Notes: generated by a model from the letters alone, not told the origin. A DNA stretch of 18,008 nt from Deltaproteobacteria bacterium (GCA_016194725.1 JACQAW010000321.1:1-18008), one strand, 5' to 3'. Shown: positions 6,937 through 14,985, counted from the stretch's first letter. Translations and numbers: made by a program.

Positions 6937-6947
6937 AAAAACCGGCT

Positions 6948-8549
6948 TCAAGATTTTTTGGGAATCTTGCTCATGCAACGCTCGGTCATCGCGGTGATGG
7001 TCAGGCTGGGATTCACGCCAAGATTCGCCGGAATCACCGAGCCGTCGCAGACATACATGTTCTGATAGCCAAAAACCGCGTGGTTCTTGTCAATCACGCC
7101 GTGCTCGCGGTCAGGCCCGATGCCACAGCCACCCAGAATATGGGCCGTGGTGGGAATCTGCAGCATCACCTCATTGACCGCGCTCTGCGGAATGCCGTTT
7201 ATTTTTTTGGCAAGCGCGCGCGCCACCACGTGGCCAATCGCGATGTACGAAGGCACCCTCTGATCGGGGGCCACATGCGTGGTCATGCGCCTGCGAAACA
7301 GGGTGAACAGGTTCCTGCCGAATCTGAATTGCATCTTGTTGTCCAGGGTTTGCATGACCAGCAAAATAATCGATTTCTCGGCCCAATGCGCGTTGAACAG
7401 CAGGCGCACGGAATCGATGGGATGAGCTACCGTGGCGAGCAGCATTTTCAGCGGACGAGTGAAAAGGTTGCCCGCGTCAGCCATGGGCGCCGCCAAAACT
7501 TTCATGAACGACGAGCCCTTAGGGTATCGCACGGGTTCGATGTGCGTCACCGCATCGGCATAAAAACCAGAGGTGATGGCAATGCCCTGCGAAAGGTCCT
7601 TGCCACTGTCGCGCGTGGTGACGCCCAAAATCGCCTCGCTGTTGGTGCGCACGTCATGACCCAGCCGCTCTGAAAGCTTGGGCAGCGACCCGTTTACGTC
7701 GCGGCACTTAAGCAATAAATTTACGGTGCCCAGCACGCCGGCCGACAAAACAATTCCTTTGGCCGTAAGCATGCGGCGCTCTTTGGCAAACCAGGCGGTG
7801 GAGCGCTCGACGTAGATTTCGTAACCCTGCTCGCCAGTGCCTCTGCCAATCGGCTTGATGTCGTACACGCTCGACTCGGGCAGAATCTCGGCGCCGCTTT
7901 TTTCGGCAAAAAACAGGTAATTCTTGTCCAACGTGTTCTTGGAGTTGTGCACGCAGCCCACCATGCAGGCGCCACAAAGTTTGCAGCCCGCGCGCGCCGG
8001 CCCCTGGCCATCGAAGTATGGGTCTGGCACGGTCTTGCCCTCTTCGCCGGGCTTGCCGAAAAAGATACCCACGTCAACGCTGGTAAACGTCGACTCACGC
8101 CCCATTTCGCGGGCCACCTCGCGCAGCTTCTCGTCCACCTCGTTCAGGTGCGGATTGCGAGTCACGCCCAGCATTTTTCGGGCGGTGGCGTAGCACGGCG
8201 CCAGCTCGCTTTTCCAGTCGGCCAGCTCGCGCCAGTTAGCGGCGTTATAAAATGCATCGCCCGGCTGCAGCAGGGTGTTGGCATAAACCAGGCTGCCGCC
8301 GCCTACGCCGGCGCCGCTTAAAATCAGCACATTCTTGAACAAGCTCATGTTCTGGATTCCAAAACATTTCAGCAACGGCATCCAAAGATAACGGCGCAGG
8401 TCCCAGTTCGTGCGCGCGAAATCGCTGGCCTTGAACCGTTTACCGCGCTCGAGTACCGCTACCCTGTAACCTTTTTCGGCCAGGCGCATTGTCGAAACGC
8501 TGCCGCCAAATCCCGAACCAATGACGATGTAATCGTAATCGAATGCCAT
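6948..8549 (-). CDS. GMC-family flavoprotein, cholesterol-oxidase-like
   Basis: 533 residues, full length for bacterial cholesterol-oxidase-like GMC enzymes. The FAD fold is N-terminal: YDYIVIGSGFGGSVSTMRLA (GSGFGG 11-16, Glu34 in AVLERG). The second GMC signature is GAGVGGGSLVYANTL at about 80-94, and the C-terminal signature is GVIDKNHAVFGYQNMYVCDG...PANLGVNPSLTITAM. Residues 189-199 hold four Cys spaced CxxCxxCxxxC followed by HNSKNTLDKNYL. No signal peptide is visible, so it is probably cytoplasmic. Members oxidise sterols or other alcohols, or isomerise steroid rings; the real substrate cannot be told. ATG 8549 has only a distant AGG upstream. It is divergent from the thioredoxin-like gene and converges on the dnaK remnant. 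Confidence 0.88.
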   Translation of the reverse strand: MAFDYDYIVIGSGFGGSVSTMRLAEKGYRVAVLERGKRFKASDFARTNWDLRRYLWMPLLKCFGIQNMSLFKNVLILSGAGVGGGSLVYANTLLQPGDAFYNAANWRELADWKSELAPCYATARKMLGVTRNPHLNEVDEKLREVAREMGRESTFTSVDVGIFFGKPGEEGKTVPDPYFDGQGPARAGCKLCGACMVGCVHNSKNTLDKNYLFFAEKSGAEILPESSVYDIKPIGRGTGEQGYEIYVERSTAWFAKERRMLTAKGIVLSAGVLGTVNLLLKCRDVNGSLPKLSERLGHDVRTNSEAILGVTTRDSGKDLSQGIAITSGFYADAVTHIEPVRYPKGSSFMKVLAAPMADAGNLFTRPLKMLLATVAHPIDSVRLLFNAHWAEKSIILLVMQTLDNKMQFRFGRNLFTLFRRRMTTHVAPDQRVPSYIAIGHVVARALAKKINGIPQSAVNEVMLQIPTTAHILGGCGIGPDREHGVIDKNHAVFGYQNMYVCDGSVIPANLGVNPSLTITAMTERCMSKIPKKS

Positions 8550-8609
8550 GGCTCAAGAGCCTAGCAGATATTTAAGGCGTCGTCTTTTTTTGCCGCTACG
8601 CATTGCCGC

Positions 8610-8628
8610 AATACCACGATATGGTATT
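8610..8628. promoter_or_regulatory. Inverted repeat upstream of the thioredoxin-like gene
   Basis: AATACC (8610-8615) and GGTATT (8623-8628) flank a 7-base spacer, 18 bases before the ATG at 8647 and in the GMC/thioredoxin divergent region. It could be an operator or a weak leader hairpin. There is no independent support. Confidence 0.25.
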
Positions 8629-8646
8629 CACAGGGAGAGAAAGCCG

Positions 8647-9204
8647 ATGGCACTTACCTATTCTGAAATGGTTCCGCTTGGAAAATCTGCTCCGAACTTC
8701 AAGCTGCCTGGCATAGACGGCAAGACCTATTCCCTTGAAAGCTACAAGGGCAAGAATGCCGTGGTCGTGATGTTCATCTGCAAACATTGCCCCTACGTCA
8801 TAGCCACTCAGGACCGCATAGCCGCGCTGGCGCGCGAGCTCACGCCCAAAGGCGTGCAGTTCATCGGAATCAACAGCAACGATACCGATCAGTATCCCGA
8901 AGATTCGCCCGAAAACATGCGACTTCAGGCGTCCGCGGTTGGCTTTGATTTTCCGTATCTCATCGATGCCACCCAGGAGGTGGCCCACGCCTACGATGCG
9001 GTTTGCACGCCCGATATTTTCGTTTTCGATAAAGCTCTCAAGCTCGCCTATCGGGGCCGCATCGATGACAACTGGAAAGACCCGACAAAAATTCGCCGGC
9101 ATGACCTGCGCGAAGCTCTGGTGGCGTTGCTCGCGGGTAAACCCGTCTCGGCAGATCAGATTCCGTCCATGGGCTGCTCGATCAAGTGGCGGCAGGAAGT
9201 GTGA
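8647..9204 (+). CDS. Thioredoxin-fold (AhpC/TSA-redoxin type) protein
   Basis: 185 residues. The opening PLGKSAPNFKLPGIDGKTYSL is the standard start of peroxiredoxin/TlpA-like folds. The redox motif is FICKHCPYV, with Cys45 and Cys48 as a CxxC pair. Later DAVCTPDIFVFD contains the conserved cis-Pro (TP) next to the active site. This matches a widespread family of uncharacterised thioredoxin-like proteins with a C-x-H-C-P motif. No signal peptide or lipobox is seen, so I expect a cytoplasmic disulfide reductase or peroxidase-like role. The frame is open upstream to 8548, but ATG 8647 follows GGGAGAG by 8 bases and fits the family start. It is divergent from the GMC oxidoreductase; a redox link between them is speculation. 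Confidence 0.85.
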   Translation: MALTYSEMVPLGKSAPNFKLPGIDGKTYSLESYKGKNAVVVMFICKHCPYVIATQDRIAALARELTPKGVQFIGINSNDTDQYPEDSPENMRLQASAVGFDFPYLIDATQEVAHAYDAVCTPDIFVFDKALKLAYRGRIDDNWKDPTKIRRHDLREALVALLAGKPVSADQIPSMGCSIKWRQEV

Positions 9205-9220
9205 CCGGTTTCGGTTTCAA

Positions 9221-9874
9221 TCACGTCCACTGGACCGGGAAAGCCGCACTAGTCCCATCCGCCTTGGCAATTTTAATATTTCCGTTCTTCATGCCATAAA
9301 CGAAAACATCGCGCGTGATCTCGACGTCTTTGATGCAATATTCGATAATCTTGTCGATCTGGCCCTGCTTGTACCATTCCACGGCCTGCAAGCCATCAGC
9401 GCTTTTCTCGGTGCCCAGAGTGGCCTTCGCGATATTGTCCAGCTTCACGTAGCGCCAGCCCGAGTTCTGCTGCACGTCGAGCATGATGTCGAATACGTCG
9501 AGCCGCTTGCTATCGAAACCATAGGCCGAAAGCACTTTCAAATCGAAACCCATGATGTTGTAGCCAACCACCAGGCGCTCTTTGCAAAGCTTATGCAGTT
9601 TTTCGAGCTCGTTTTCGCGAAACGAAAGCATTTCGCCGGTTTTGGAGTCATAGGCACAAGCCACTGAAATACCCAGCTTGTCCACATGGTCCCAGCCACC
9701 CACATCCTGCGCTATTTTTTGAGTTTCGGTATCCACCACAAGGTAGTGCCGATTGCGCAGAAAAAGGCTGGCCGGCTGAATGTCGTCAGAAAATGGGACC
9801 GCGTTGTCGTGGATCCAATACGAAGGGGCCAGGCGAATTCGCGCTTTGGCGCTGGTAACAGGCAACTCACTCAT
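9221..9874 (-). CDS. DEDDy-type 3'-5' exonuclease domain protein
   Basis: 217 residues with the RNase H-like exonuclease motifs in order: Exo I HYLVVDTETQ (Asp48, Glu50), Exo II LVVGYNIMGFDLKVL (Asp111), and Exo III YCIKD (Tyr179 to Asp183, the Y-x3-D form). It lacks a polymerase or helicase domain, so it is a stand-alone nuclease resembling the proofreading domain of family B polymerases and YprB-like proteins. The substrate is probably single-stranded DNA or RNA ends; this is inference. The frame is open to 9961 but the upstream 29 codons overlap the preceding gene in another frame. ATG 9874 overlaps that gene's stop by 8 bases (9867-9874), implying coupled translation; the ribosome site is poor. 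Its only upstream neighbour on this strand is a broken gene, which may reduce its expression. Confidence 0.8.
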   Translation of the reverse strand: MSELPVTSAKARIRLAPSYWIHDNAVPFSDDIQPASLFLRNRHYLVVDTETQKIAQDVGGWDHVDKLGISVACAYDSKTGEMLSFRENELEKLHKLCKERLVVGYNIMGFDLKVLSAYGFDSKRLDVFDIMLDVQQNSGWRYVKLDNIAKATLGTEKSADGLQAVEWYKQGQIDKIIEYCIKDVEITRDVFVYGMKNGNIKIAKADGTSAAFPVQWT

Positions 9875-10660
9875 GAATCCGGTTATAACAACTCTTTTTG
9901 CAGGCCCGCAATGCGTTTGGAAGATTATCCGTGATGACGCCATCGACTTGATACACTGCAAAAAGCTTTTCCATCTCTTCTTCTTTTGCAGGCGACCAGG
10001 CGTAAACCAAAAGACCGTGCTGATGCGCGTTCTTCACTTCGTCGGCGGTCAGGTGTTCGGCGGCGAGCGATACCGCGTCATACCGGCCGATGGCGCGTTT
10101 GATAGCGTGGCCCGGCCGAAAATCCGAAAGCAGGCCAACCACCGATTTCGGCGACTCTTTTTTAATCAGGTCCAGCACACGATCATCAAACGAGGTAAAG
10201 AACACGCGATCCAGAAGATCGTAAGCTTTTAAAACCGCCAGGGTCTTGTGCGTCAGCTCGGCATACTTCGTGACCGGGCAGGTGTCGTGAACACCGCCCC
10301 AGTCCCCTTTAAAACCATCGTAAACCTTGATGTGAATATCGGCCAGGAACGGGCGGTGGTGGTCGTCATAAGATTTCAGCGCCTCAAGAGCTTCGCGAAA
10401 CCCGGCCATGTGGTCCGGGTGCACCTTGCCGGTGCCGTCGCGCAGTGAAAGCTTCTCAAGCTCAGTAAAATCTTTATCGGCAACGCAGCCGTGCCCATCG
10501 GTCATTCGCTGAAGCTTGTCGTCATGGGCCAGGACCACCACTCCATCACGACTGAGCTGAAGATCGAACTCCACCGCCGAGGCGCCCTCTTTGAGAGCCG
10601 TAGTCAACGCGCCGCAGACGAAATGAAAAGTGCCCCAAAAATGCCCAAAAAAGCCTTCAT
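9867..10660 (-). pseudogene. Glycerophosphodiester phosphodiesterase, N-terminal deletion with frameshift
   Basis: The frame from TTG 10607 to the stop at 9867-9869 encodes 246 residues of a GDPD TIM barrel: metal ligands in AVEFDLQLSRDGVVVLAHDD (Glu13, Asp15, His28) and the C-terminal VYAWSPAKEEEMEKL..VDGVITDNLP. The normal beginning of the family, with the catalytic HRG and the PENT motif, is missing. Just upstream, in a different frame, ATG 10660 starts MKAFLGIFGALFISSAAR, a convincing signal peptide, and stops at 10604-10606 overlapping the TTG. The simplest reading is a gene for an exported GDPD that lost about 30-40 codons between the signal peptide and the helix TTALKEGA, shifting the frame. 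Without HRG the enzyme should be inactive. Intact, it would hydrolyse glycerophosphodiesters to glycerol-3-phosphate and an alcohol. Confidence 0.75.
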
Positions 10661-10757
10661 AGCGGGGCAGTAATTAACTAACGCGTCGCGTAGATGCAAT
10701 GGATTTATTCAATAATTTATTATTAATCTTTTAAGCCAGGAAGCCGATCAGTGGTGC

Positions 10758-11411
10758 ATGGAAGAGCAGCCAAATCAGCCACAAACTGGAACCAACACCA
10801 AGCGACCTAGCTGGGCCCGACGTAAGTTGCTGATTAATGAGCACTTCCAGCTGCACTTCATCGGCTTTACCGCCGTCATCTCGCTTGCCGCATGTGTCTT
10901 TTTCTATGTCGCGAGCTCTTACTTTTTCATGACCTACCACGAATACGCGGTCGAGGTGGGCCTGCGGCCCTCTGACCCATTTTTCCGCGTCCTTTATAAT
11001 ATGGAAATGCTGCTCACCCATATTTTCATCGGCACGTCGGTTGGCGTGCTTCTGGTGAGCATCGTGGGTGGCCTGATTTTCTCACACCGCGTGGCCGGCC
11101 CCATGTACCGCATGCGCCGTCATCTCGAAGCCGTGGCTCGTGGCGAAACCTGGGCCAATGTGGGCTTTCGCAAAAAAGATTATTTCGAAGACGTCGCTGT
11201 CGCTTACAATGATCAGATGCATTACGTCCGCCAGAAGCTGGGCATTGACGTGGCCACCGGCGATACCGGCCCCATCGCCACTCGTCGCCTCGATGCTTCC
11301 GCACCCACGCCCGGCCCCGTGGAATTGGCCACTCCAGTTTCGGTGAACACCGAAGCCGAAGCCAAAGCCAACGTCGAGGCCGATAAAGACGGCATCAAAA
11401 AGGCCAGCTAA
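10758..11411 (+). CDS. Two-pass membrane protein with HAMP-like domain
   Basis: 217 residues. A basic N-terminus (KRPSWARRKLLI) precedes a first membrane segment at about 34-57 (FIGFTAVISLAACVFFYVASSYFF), a short periplasmic loop of about 28 residues, and a second membrane segment at about 86-108 (LTHIFIGTSVGVLLVSIVGGLIF). The following SHRVAGPMYRMRRHLEAVARGE has the HAMP pattern, including the conserved Pro after the membrane. The C-terminus is Pro/Ala/Glu-rich and disordered, with no kinase, cyclase or methyl-accepting domain. Such short HAMP-only proteins may act as adaptors or regulators; the function is unknown. The start lacks a close ribosome site (AGGAAG is about 14 bases away) but no other start is in frame. 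The 150 bases before it are AT-rich and probably hold divergent promoters. Confidence 0.75.
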   Translation: MEEQPNQPQTGTNTKRPSWARRKLLINEHFQLHFIGFTAVISLAACVFFYVASSYFFMTYHEYAVEVGLRPSDPFFRVLYNMEMLLTHIFIGTSVGVLLVSIVGGLIFSHRVAGPMYRMRRHLEAVARGETWANVGFRKKDYFEDVAVAYNDQMHYVRQKLGIDVATGDTGPIATRRLDASAPTPGPVELATPVSVNTEAEAKANVEADKDGIKKAS

Positions 11412-11420
11412 GCCCCTGCT

Positions 11421-12182
11421 TCAAGGATACTTGATGTCGGTGCGCTTCAGGAACGCGTCCAGAAACTGATACTTCGTCGCAAATCGCGCCGACGTTACCT
11501 TCGCAATGCTGTCGTACACCGCGCGAGTCGGCTGCTGCGTATCGAGCTCGTAGCGCGTGCCCAGGTTCTTCGCGACAAGGTAGTAAGCCAGGCTGTCCGC
11601 AAAATCATCCCACGGCTCAGTGGTCGAATACGTGCTGATGAAATTCGTCGACTCGTAGAGGGCCTCATACAATGGCGCGATGGCCGAAGCGGGCAACGTC
11701 TTGCCGTTGCACTCGTAAAAACAAAGGCCTCGGTGATTTGGAAACCGGTTTCCGGCACTTGGAGTCGTATTGTCTTTCCACGACAGCGCACCCCAGCTGC
11801 CCGGCGCCAGCTCATGTTCGTTTACGGATTTATTCAGCTGGTTGGCGAAGTCAAAAATATGCCCAAACTCATGCGCGATGACGAAATACAAAAAATCGCT
11901 CACTCCAGGCTTGGAATGCGTGTGAATCACGGGCAGCCCCGGGGTGCTCGTGTACGAACCCGTCAGCGGATGTTCGTTTTCGCCCGGCGGCACGGGGTCG
12001 ACCAGGCACGTGACCTGCGCAATATGCGCGCGGCAGTCGGTAACCAGTGGTCCGCCCTTGGCGGCTTGAGACTCGGGCGCCACGCCTGTTTCAATGAAAA
12101 AATCAGGGCTTACCCAGTCACGGGCAAACGCGGTGGCCGACGGGCAAAACAGCAAAACCAGCAGCAGCAAAGATGTTTTCAT
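11421..12182 (-). CDS. Exported HExxH zinc metallopeptidase-like protein
   Basis: 253 residues from ATG 12182, which begins directly with a signal peptide (MKTSLLLLVLLFCPSATAFA, cleavage before Arg21). The frame is open to 12311, but the extra 43 codons have no such property and would run into the divergent gene. Mature domain: FVIAHEFGHIFDFANQLN carries the zinc motif HEFGH (104-108). Further down, TEPWDDFADSLAYYLVA (about 188-204) supplies acidic residues likely to give the third ligand, as in several minimal metallopeptidase families. Six Cys may form disulfides (DC, TC, LC, EC pairs). I do not recognise a characterised family. Probably periplasmic or secreted; substrate unknown. It is divergent from the SDR gene with only 36 bases between starts. 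Confidence 0.75.
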   Translation of the reverse strand: MKTSLLLLVLLFCPSATAFARDWVSPDFFIETGVAPESQAAKGGPLVTDCRAHIAQVTCLVDPVPPGENEHPLTGSYTSTPGLPVIHTHSKPGVSDFLYFVIAHEFGHIFDFANQLNKSVNEHELAPGSWGALSWKDNTTPSAGNRFPNHRGLCFYECNGKTLPASAIAPLYEALYESTNFISTYSTTEPWDDFADSLAYYLVAKNLGTRYELDTQQPTRAVYDSIAKVTSARFATKYQFLDAFLKRTDIKYP

Positions 12183-12218
12183 GGAAAAAACACCTACACC
12201 CGGCATATAGACCTTGTC

Positions 12219-13004
12219 ATGAGCGTTATTCAAAAAACCTTCGTGCTCACGGGCTGCGCCAGCGGCATTGGCCAGCACCTTGCCCACATGTTGATAACTC
12301 GGGGACATCACGTCGTAGCCACCGACCTCAATGCCTCTGCCACCGTGCAGAAACTCGATGTCACCAGGCCCGAAGACTGGGAAGAGGTCTTGAATGACGC
12401 CTTGGCTCGTTATGGCAAAATCGACGTCGTCATGAATATCGCGGGTTACTTAAAACCGGGTTGGGCCCATGCCATGAGCGACGTCGAGGTGCATCGCCAT
12501 TTTGACGTCAATACGAAGGGCGTGATTTTCGGAACTCAGGCGGCGGCGCGACATATGATTCGCCAGGGCCAGGGCCATATCATTAATATCGCCTCGTTTG
12601 CCGCACTCATGCCTGTACCCGGCCTGGCGCTGTACAGCGCCTCAAAGTACGCCGTAAGAAGTTTTTCCCTGGCTGTCGCCCAGGAGCTGCGCACTCATGG
12701 CGTGGACGTGACCGTCGTATGCCCCGATGCCGTGCGCACCCCGATGCTCGATCTCCAAGCGAACTTTGACCAGGCTGCGCTGACCTTCTCGACCTCGCAT
12801 GTCCTGAGCGTCGAGGAAATCGCGACGGTCATCATGAATCGGGTGCTGCCTTACCGGCCGCTCGAGGTCTATATTCCCACATGGCGCGGCTGGATAGCCC
12901 GCCTGGGCGATCTGTTTCCTGATTTCGCGGCCCTGGTGGCGCCCTTTCTAAAACGGCAAGGACGCAAACACCAGTCCGATTACCATCTCGAGAATCGCAA
13001 ATGA
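12219..13004 (+). CDS. Short-chain dehydrogenase/reductase (classical SDR)
   Basis: 261 residues. Cofactor motif TGCASGIGQ (11-19), acidic residue at the end of beta-2 (VVATDLN) and DV at 47-48 suggest NAD(H) preference. NIAG (73-76) replaces the usual NNAG. The catalytic set is Ser126 (NIASF) and Tyr139-x3-Lys143 (YSASK). It resembles uncharacterised SDRs that process lipids, ketones or quinone-like compounds; the substrate is unknown. The frame is open far upstream (to 11733), but that stretch is antisense to the metallopeptidase; ATG 12219 starts right before the first beta-strand. No clear ribosome site is seen. The stop overlaps the next ATG by 4 bases (13001-13004), so it is coupled to the hydrolase gene. 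Confidence 0.88.
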   Translation: MSVIQKTFVLTGCASGIGQHLAHMLITRGHHVVATDLNASATVQKLDVTRPEDWEEVLNDALARYGKIDVVMNIAGYLKPGWAHAMSDVEVHRHFDVNTKGVIFGTQAAARHMIRQGQGHIINIASFAALMPVPGLALYSASKYAVRSFSLAVAQELRTHGVDVTVVCPDAVRTPMLDLQANFDQAALTFSTSHVLSVEEIATVIMNRVLPYRPLEVYIPTWRGWIARLGDLFPDFAALVAPFLKRQGRKHQSDYHLENRK

Positions 13005-13735
13005 AAAAAGTCGCACCTCATCTTGGCCTGGCCGCCGGCGTAAAAATTGCCAACTCCTGGCTGCTCACCGACTCTCAGGGCCGCCGCTTCCTGATCGACA
13101 CGGGCTACTTCACCGATCGTCCCGCCCTGCTGGCGCATCTGTGGATTGCCGGCGTGCGCGCCAAACACGAGCTCACAGCCGTGCTGCTTACCCATCGCCA
13201 CAGCGACCACGCCGCCAACGCCGCCTGGCTGCGCGGCAAGTTCGACTGTCCCGTGGTTTGCCACGAAGCTGATGCGCCTTTTCTGCGTGGTGCAAAGGCA
13301 CCGCCGCGCATGGCGGTTGGCCGCGCGCCGGTATACCAGGAATGGCTCAATCTTTTCGAAGACGCGTATCCGGCCCGCAGCGCGGTCGATGAAACCTATT
13401 CCGAAGGCGCCTGGAAGTGGGGCTTCAACGTCGTGCCCACCCCAGGGCATACCGAAGGCAGCGTCATGCTTTTTCACGAGCCCACGCGCACTCTTTTTTC
13501 CGGCGACAACATTCTTGCGGGCCTGCCCCCGCTTCGTTTCATCGAGCACCTGAGCCTTGCCGCGCCGGGCTTCAGCCAGGACACCGAGCTGTGCAACCGG
13601 CATGTGCACAAATTCCTGAGCGACCTTCCCCAAACAGATTGCCTCTGCTCGGGCCACGGACCCATCGTCCTCGAAGGCACCAGCCGCAAGCTCAAGCTGC
13701 TGCTGCCCAAGTGCGCACACGCTATTTCTTCCTGA
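13001..13735 (+). CDS. Metallo-beta-lactamase-fold hydrolase
   Basis: 244 residues with the full ligand set of the MBL fold: THRHSDH (His65, His67, Asp69, His70), PTPGHTEGS (His150), SGDN (Asp169) and SGHGP (His219). IDTG near residue 32 is the usual strand before the metal site. This is a two-metal hydrolase, close in layout to glyoxalase II or lactonase-like members; there is no evidence for antibiotic hydrolysis and no signal peptide. It is coupled to the SDR by an ATGA overlap, so the pair may act in one pathway, for example oxidising an alcohol or lactol and opening the resulting thioester or lactone; that is a guess. Convergent with the glutamate dehydrogenase remnant, 33 bases away. 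Confidence 0.88.
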   Translation: MKKVAPHLGLAAGVKIANSWLLTDSQGRRFLIDTGYFTDRPALLAHLWIAGVRAKHELTAVLLTHRHSDHAANAAWLRGKFDCPVVCHEADAPFLRGAKAPPRMAVGRAPVYQEWLNLFEDAYPARSAVDETYSEGAWKWGFNVVPTPGHTEGSVMLFHEPTRTLFSGDNILAGLPPLRFIEHLSLAAPGFSQDTELCNRHVHKFLSDLPQTDCLCSGHGPIVLEGTSRKLKLLLPKCAHAISS

Positions 13736-13768
13736 CACGATTTTTCGACGCGGGCACTGCCGGATGGC

Positions 13769-14946
13769 TCATAGCATTCGAAGGCGAGTGGCTTGCGCAA
13801 CGCGGTCGATCGCCAACATATAGGCCGCGGTTCGCAGCGAAATGTCGTGCAACTTGCTCAACTGATAGACTTCGTGAAAGGAGCGGCTCATGATTTTCTG
13901 CAGCTCGGTGTTCACGTGCTCGACGTCCCAACGGTACTGCTGAAGATTCTGGGCCCACTCGAAATAGCTCACCGTCACGCCGCCGGCACCTCGGGCGTGA
14001 ATACGCCGCCCAAGGCCGCGGGCACCAGGATGTCGCATTTCGTGCGAAAGACCTGGTCATTGGTAATGTGATCGGCGCGGTCCCAACCGGCGATGGTTTT
14101 GTTCTTGGCGGCATAATCGAGCAGCTCGGGAATATTCAGCCCGCGCTTATCGTAGTAGCCGCCGTTGAGGTCGGTCACCGCGATGATCTTGCAGCCCAGC
14201 TCATGAAGAAACTTCGCGGCAAAGCTGCCCACGTTTCCAAAGCCCTGCACAACTGCGGTCGCCCGGGTCAGGTCAATGCCGTACTCGGTGCACGCTTCCT
14301 TGATGGTGAACACCACGCCACGGCCGGTGGCCTCGCGATGGCCCACGCTGCCGCCAAGCGCGATGGGTTTTCCGGTTACGATTGCCGGCGTATAGCCGTG
14401 TTTTTTGCCGTACTCATCCATCATCCAGGCCATGACCTTTTCGTCGGTGTTGACGTCGGGCGCGGGAATGTCGCGATGCGGGCCGATGATCAAATCGATC
14501 TTCGACATAAAACCACGCGTCAGCGCCTGCAGCTCGCGCGGCGACATCTTCGTCGGGTCAACCTGTATGCCGCCTTTGGCGCCGCCAAACGGAATGTCGA
14601 CGATCGCGGTTTTCCACGACATCAGCGTGGCCAGCGCCAGCACCTCGTCGCGGTCCACGTCTTGATGGTAGCGAATGCCGCCCTTGTAGGGCCCGCGCAC
14701 TCCGTTGTGCTGAATGCGGTAGCCATGAAAAATCTCGAATTTACCGCTGTCCATTTTTACGGGCACCTGCACATGCAGCTCACGATAGGGCTCTTTGAGA
14801 AGCTTTCTCAGATCGGGCTCGATCTTCAGCAGATCGCTGGCGGTTTCCAGCTGATGGTTCAAGTTCGCGAGTGGACTCTCTTCCTGTTTACCATGAACGA
14901 CTGCCCGTAGATGACCATGTTGTTTGGCTGCGGATTGCTTCGACAT
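13769..14946 (-). pseudogene. Glutamate dehydrogenase, internal deletion and frameshift
   Basis: The first frame (14946 to 13975) gives 323 residues of a hexameric Glu/Leu/Phe/Val dehydrogenase: GVRGPYKGGIRYH, catalytic PFGGAKGG (Lys124), PAPDVNTDE, TGKPIALGGSVGHREATGRG and the nucleotide motif VVQGFGNVG (235-240). It breaks off after CDILVPAALGGVFTPE with VPAA and a stop. The remaining C-terminus continues in another frame: GAGGVTVSYFEWAQNLQQYRW to RTAAYMLAIDRVAQATRLRML, stop at 13769-13771. Compared with the family, about 40 residues are missing between PAAL...TPE and NAGGVTVSY, including the conserved VVEGANGPTTPEAD stretch. So this is a deletion, not a simple frameshift. Intact, it would interconvert glutamate and 2-oxoglutarate. 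The start has a G-rich ribosome site (GGGGG) 6 bases upstream. Confidence 0.85.
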
Positions 14947-14962
14947 ACGAACCCCCGGTGAT

Positions 14963-14985
14963 GAAAGGACCGATTCAGGCCTTTC
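14963..14985. promoter_or_regulatory. Small hairpin in the glutamate dehydrogenase leader
   Basis: GAAAGGACC (14963-14971) pairs with GGCCTTTC (14978-14985) apart from one bulged A, around a 6-base loop. It is 17 bases upstream of the start at 14946, in the 135-base region between divergent gdh and aat. It may be a leader hairpin or nothing; no T run follows on either strand. Confidence 0.25.

Noticed and set aside
6949..6969. CAAGATT...AATCTTG hairpin as terminator of the GMC gene
   Set aside because: It lies within the last codons of the coding sequence and has a short AT-rich stem, with no suitable T run after it on the minus strand.
11733..12218. Extended N-terminus of the SDR from 11733
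   Set aside because: The extra 162 codons are antisense to the metallopeptidase and precede the first beta-strand of the SDR fold.
13975..14038. Programmed frameshift in glutamate dehydrogenase
   Set aside because: No slippery heptamer is seen, and about 40 conserved residues are absent whichever frame is used, so a shift alone would not restore the enzyme.
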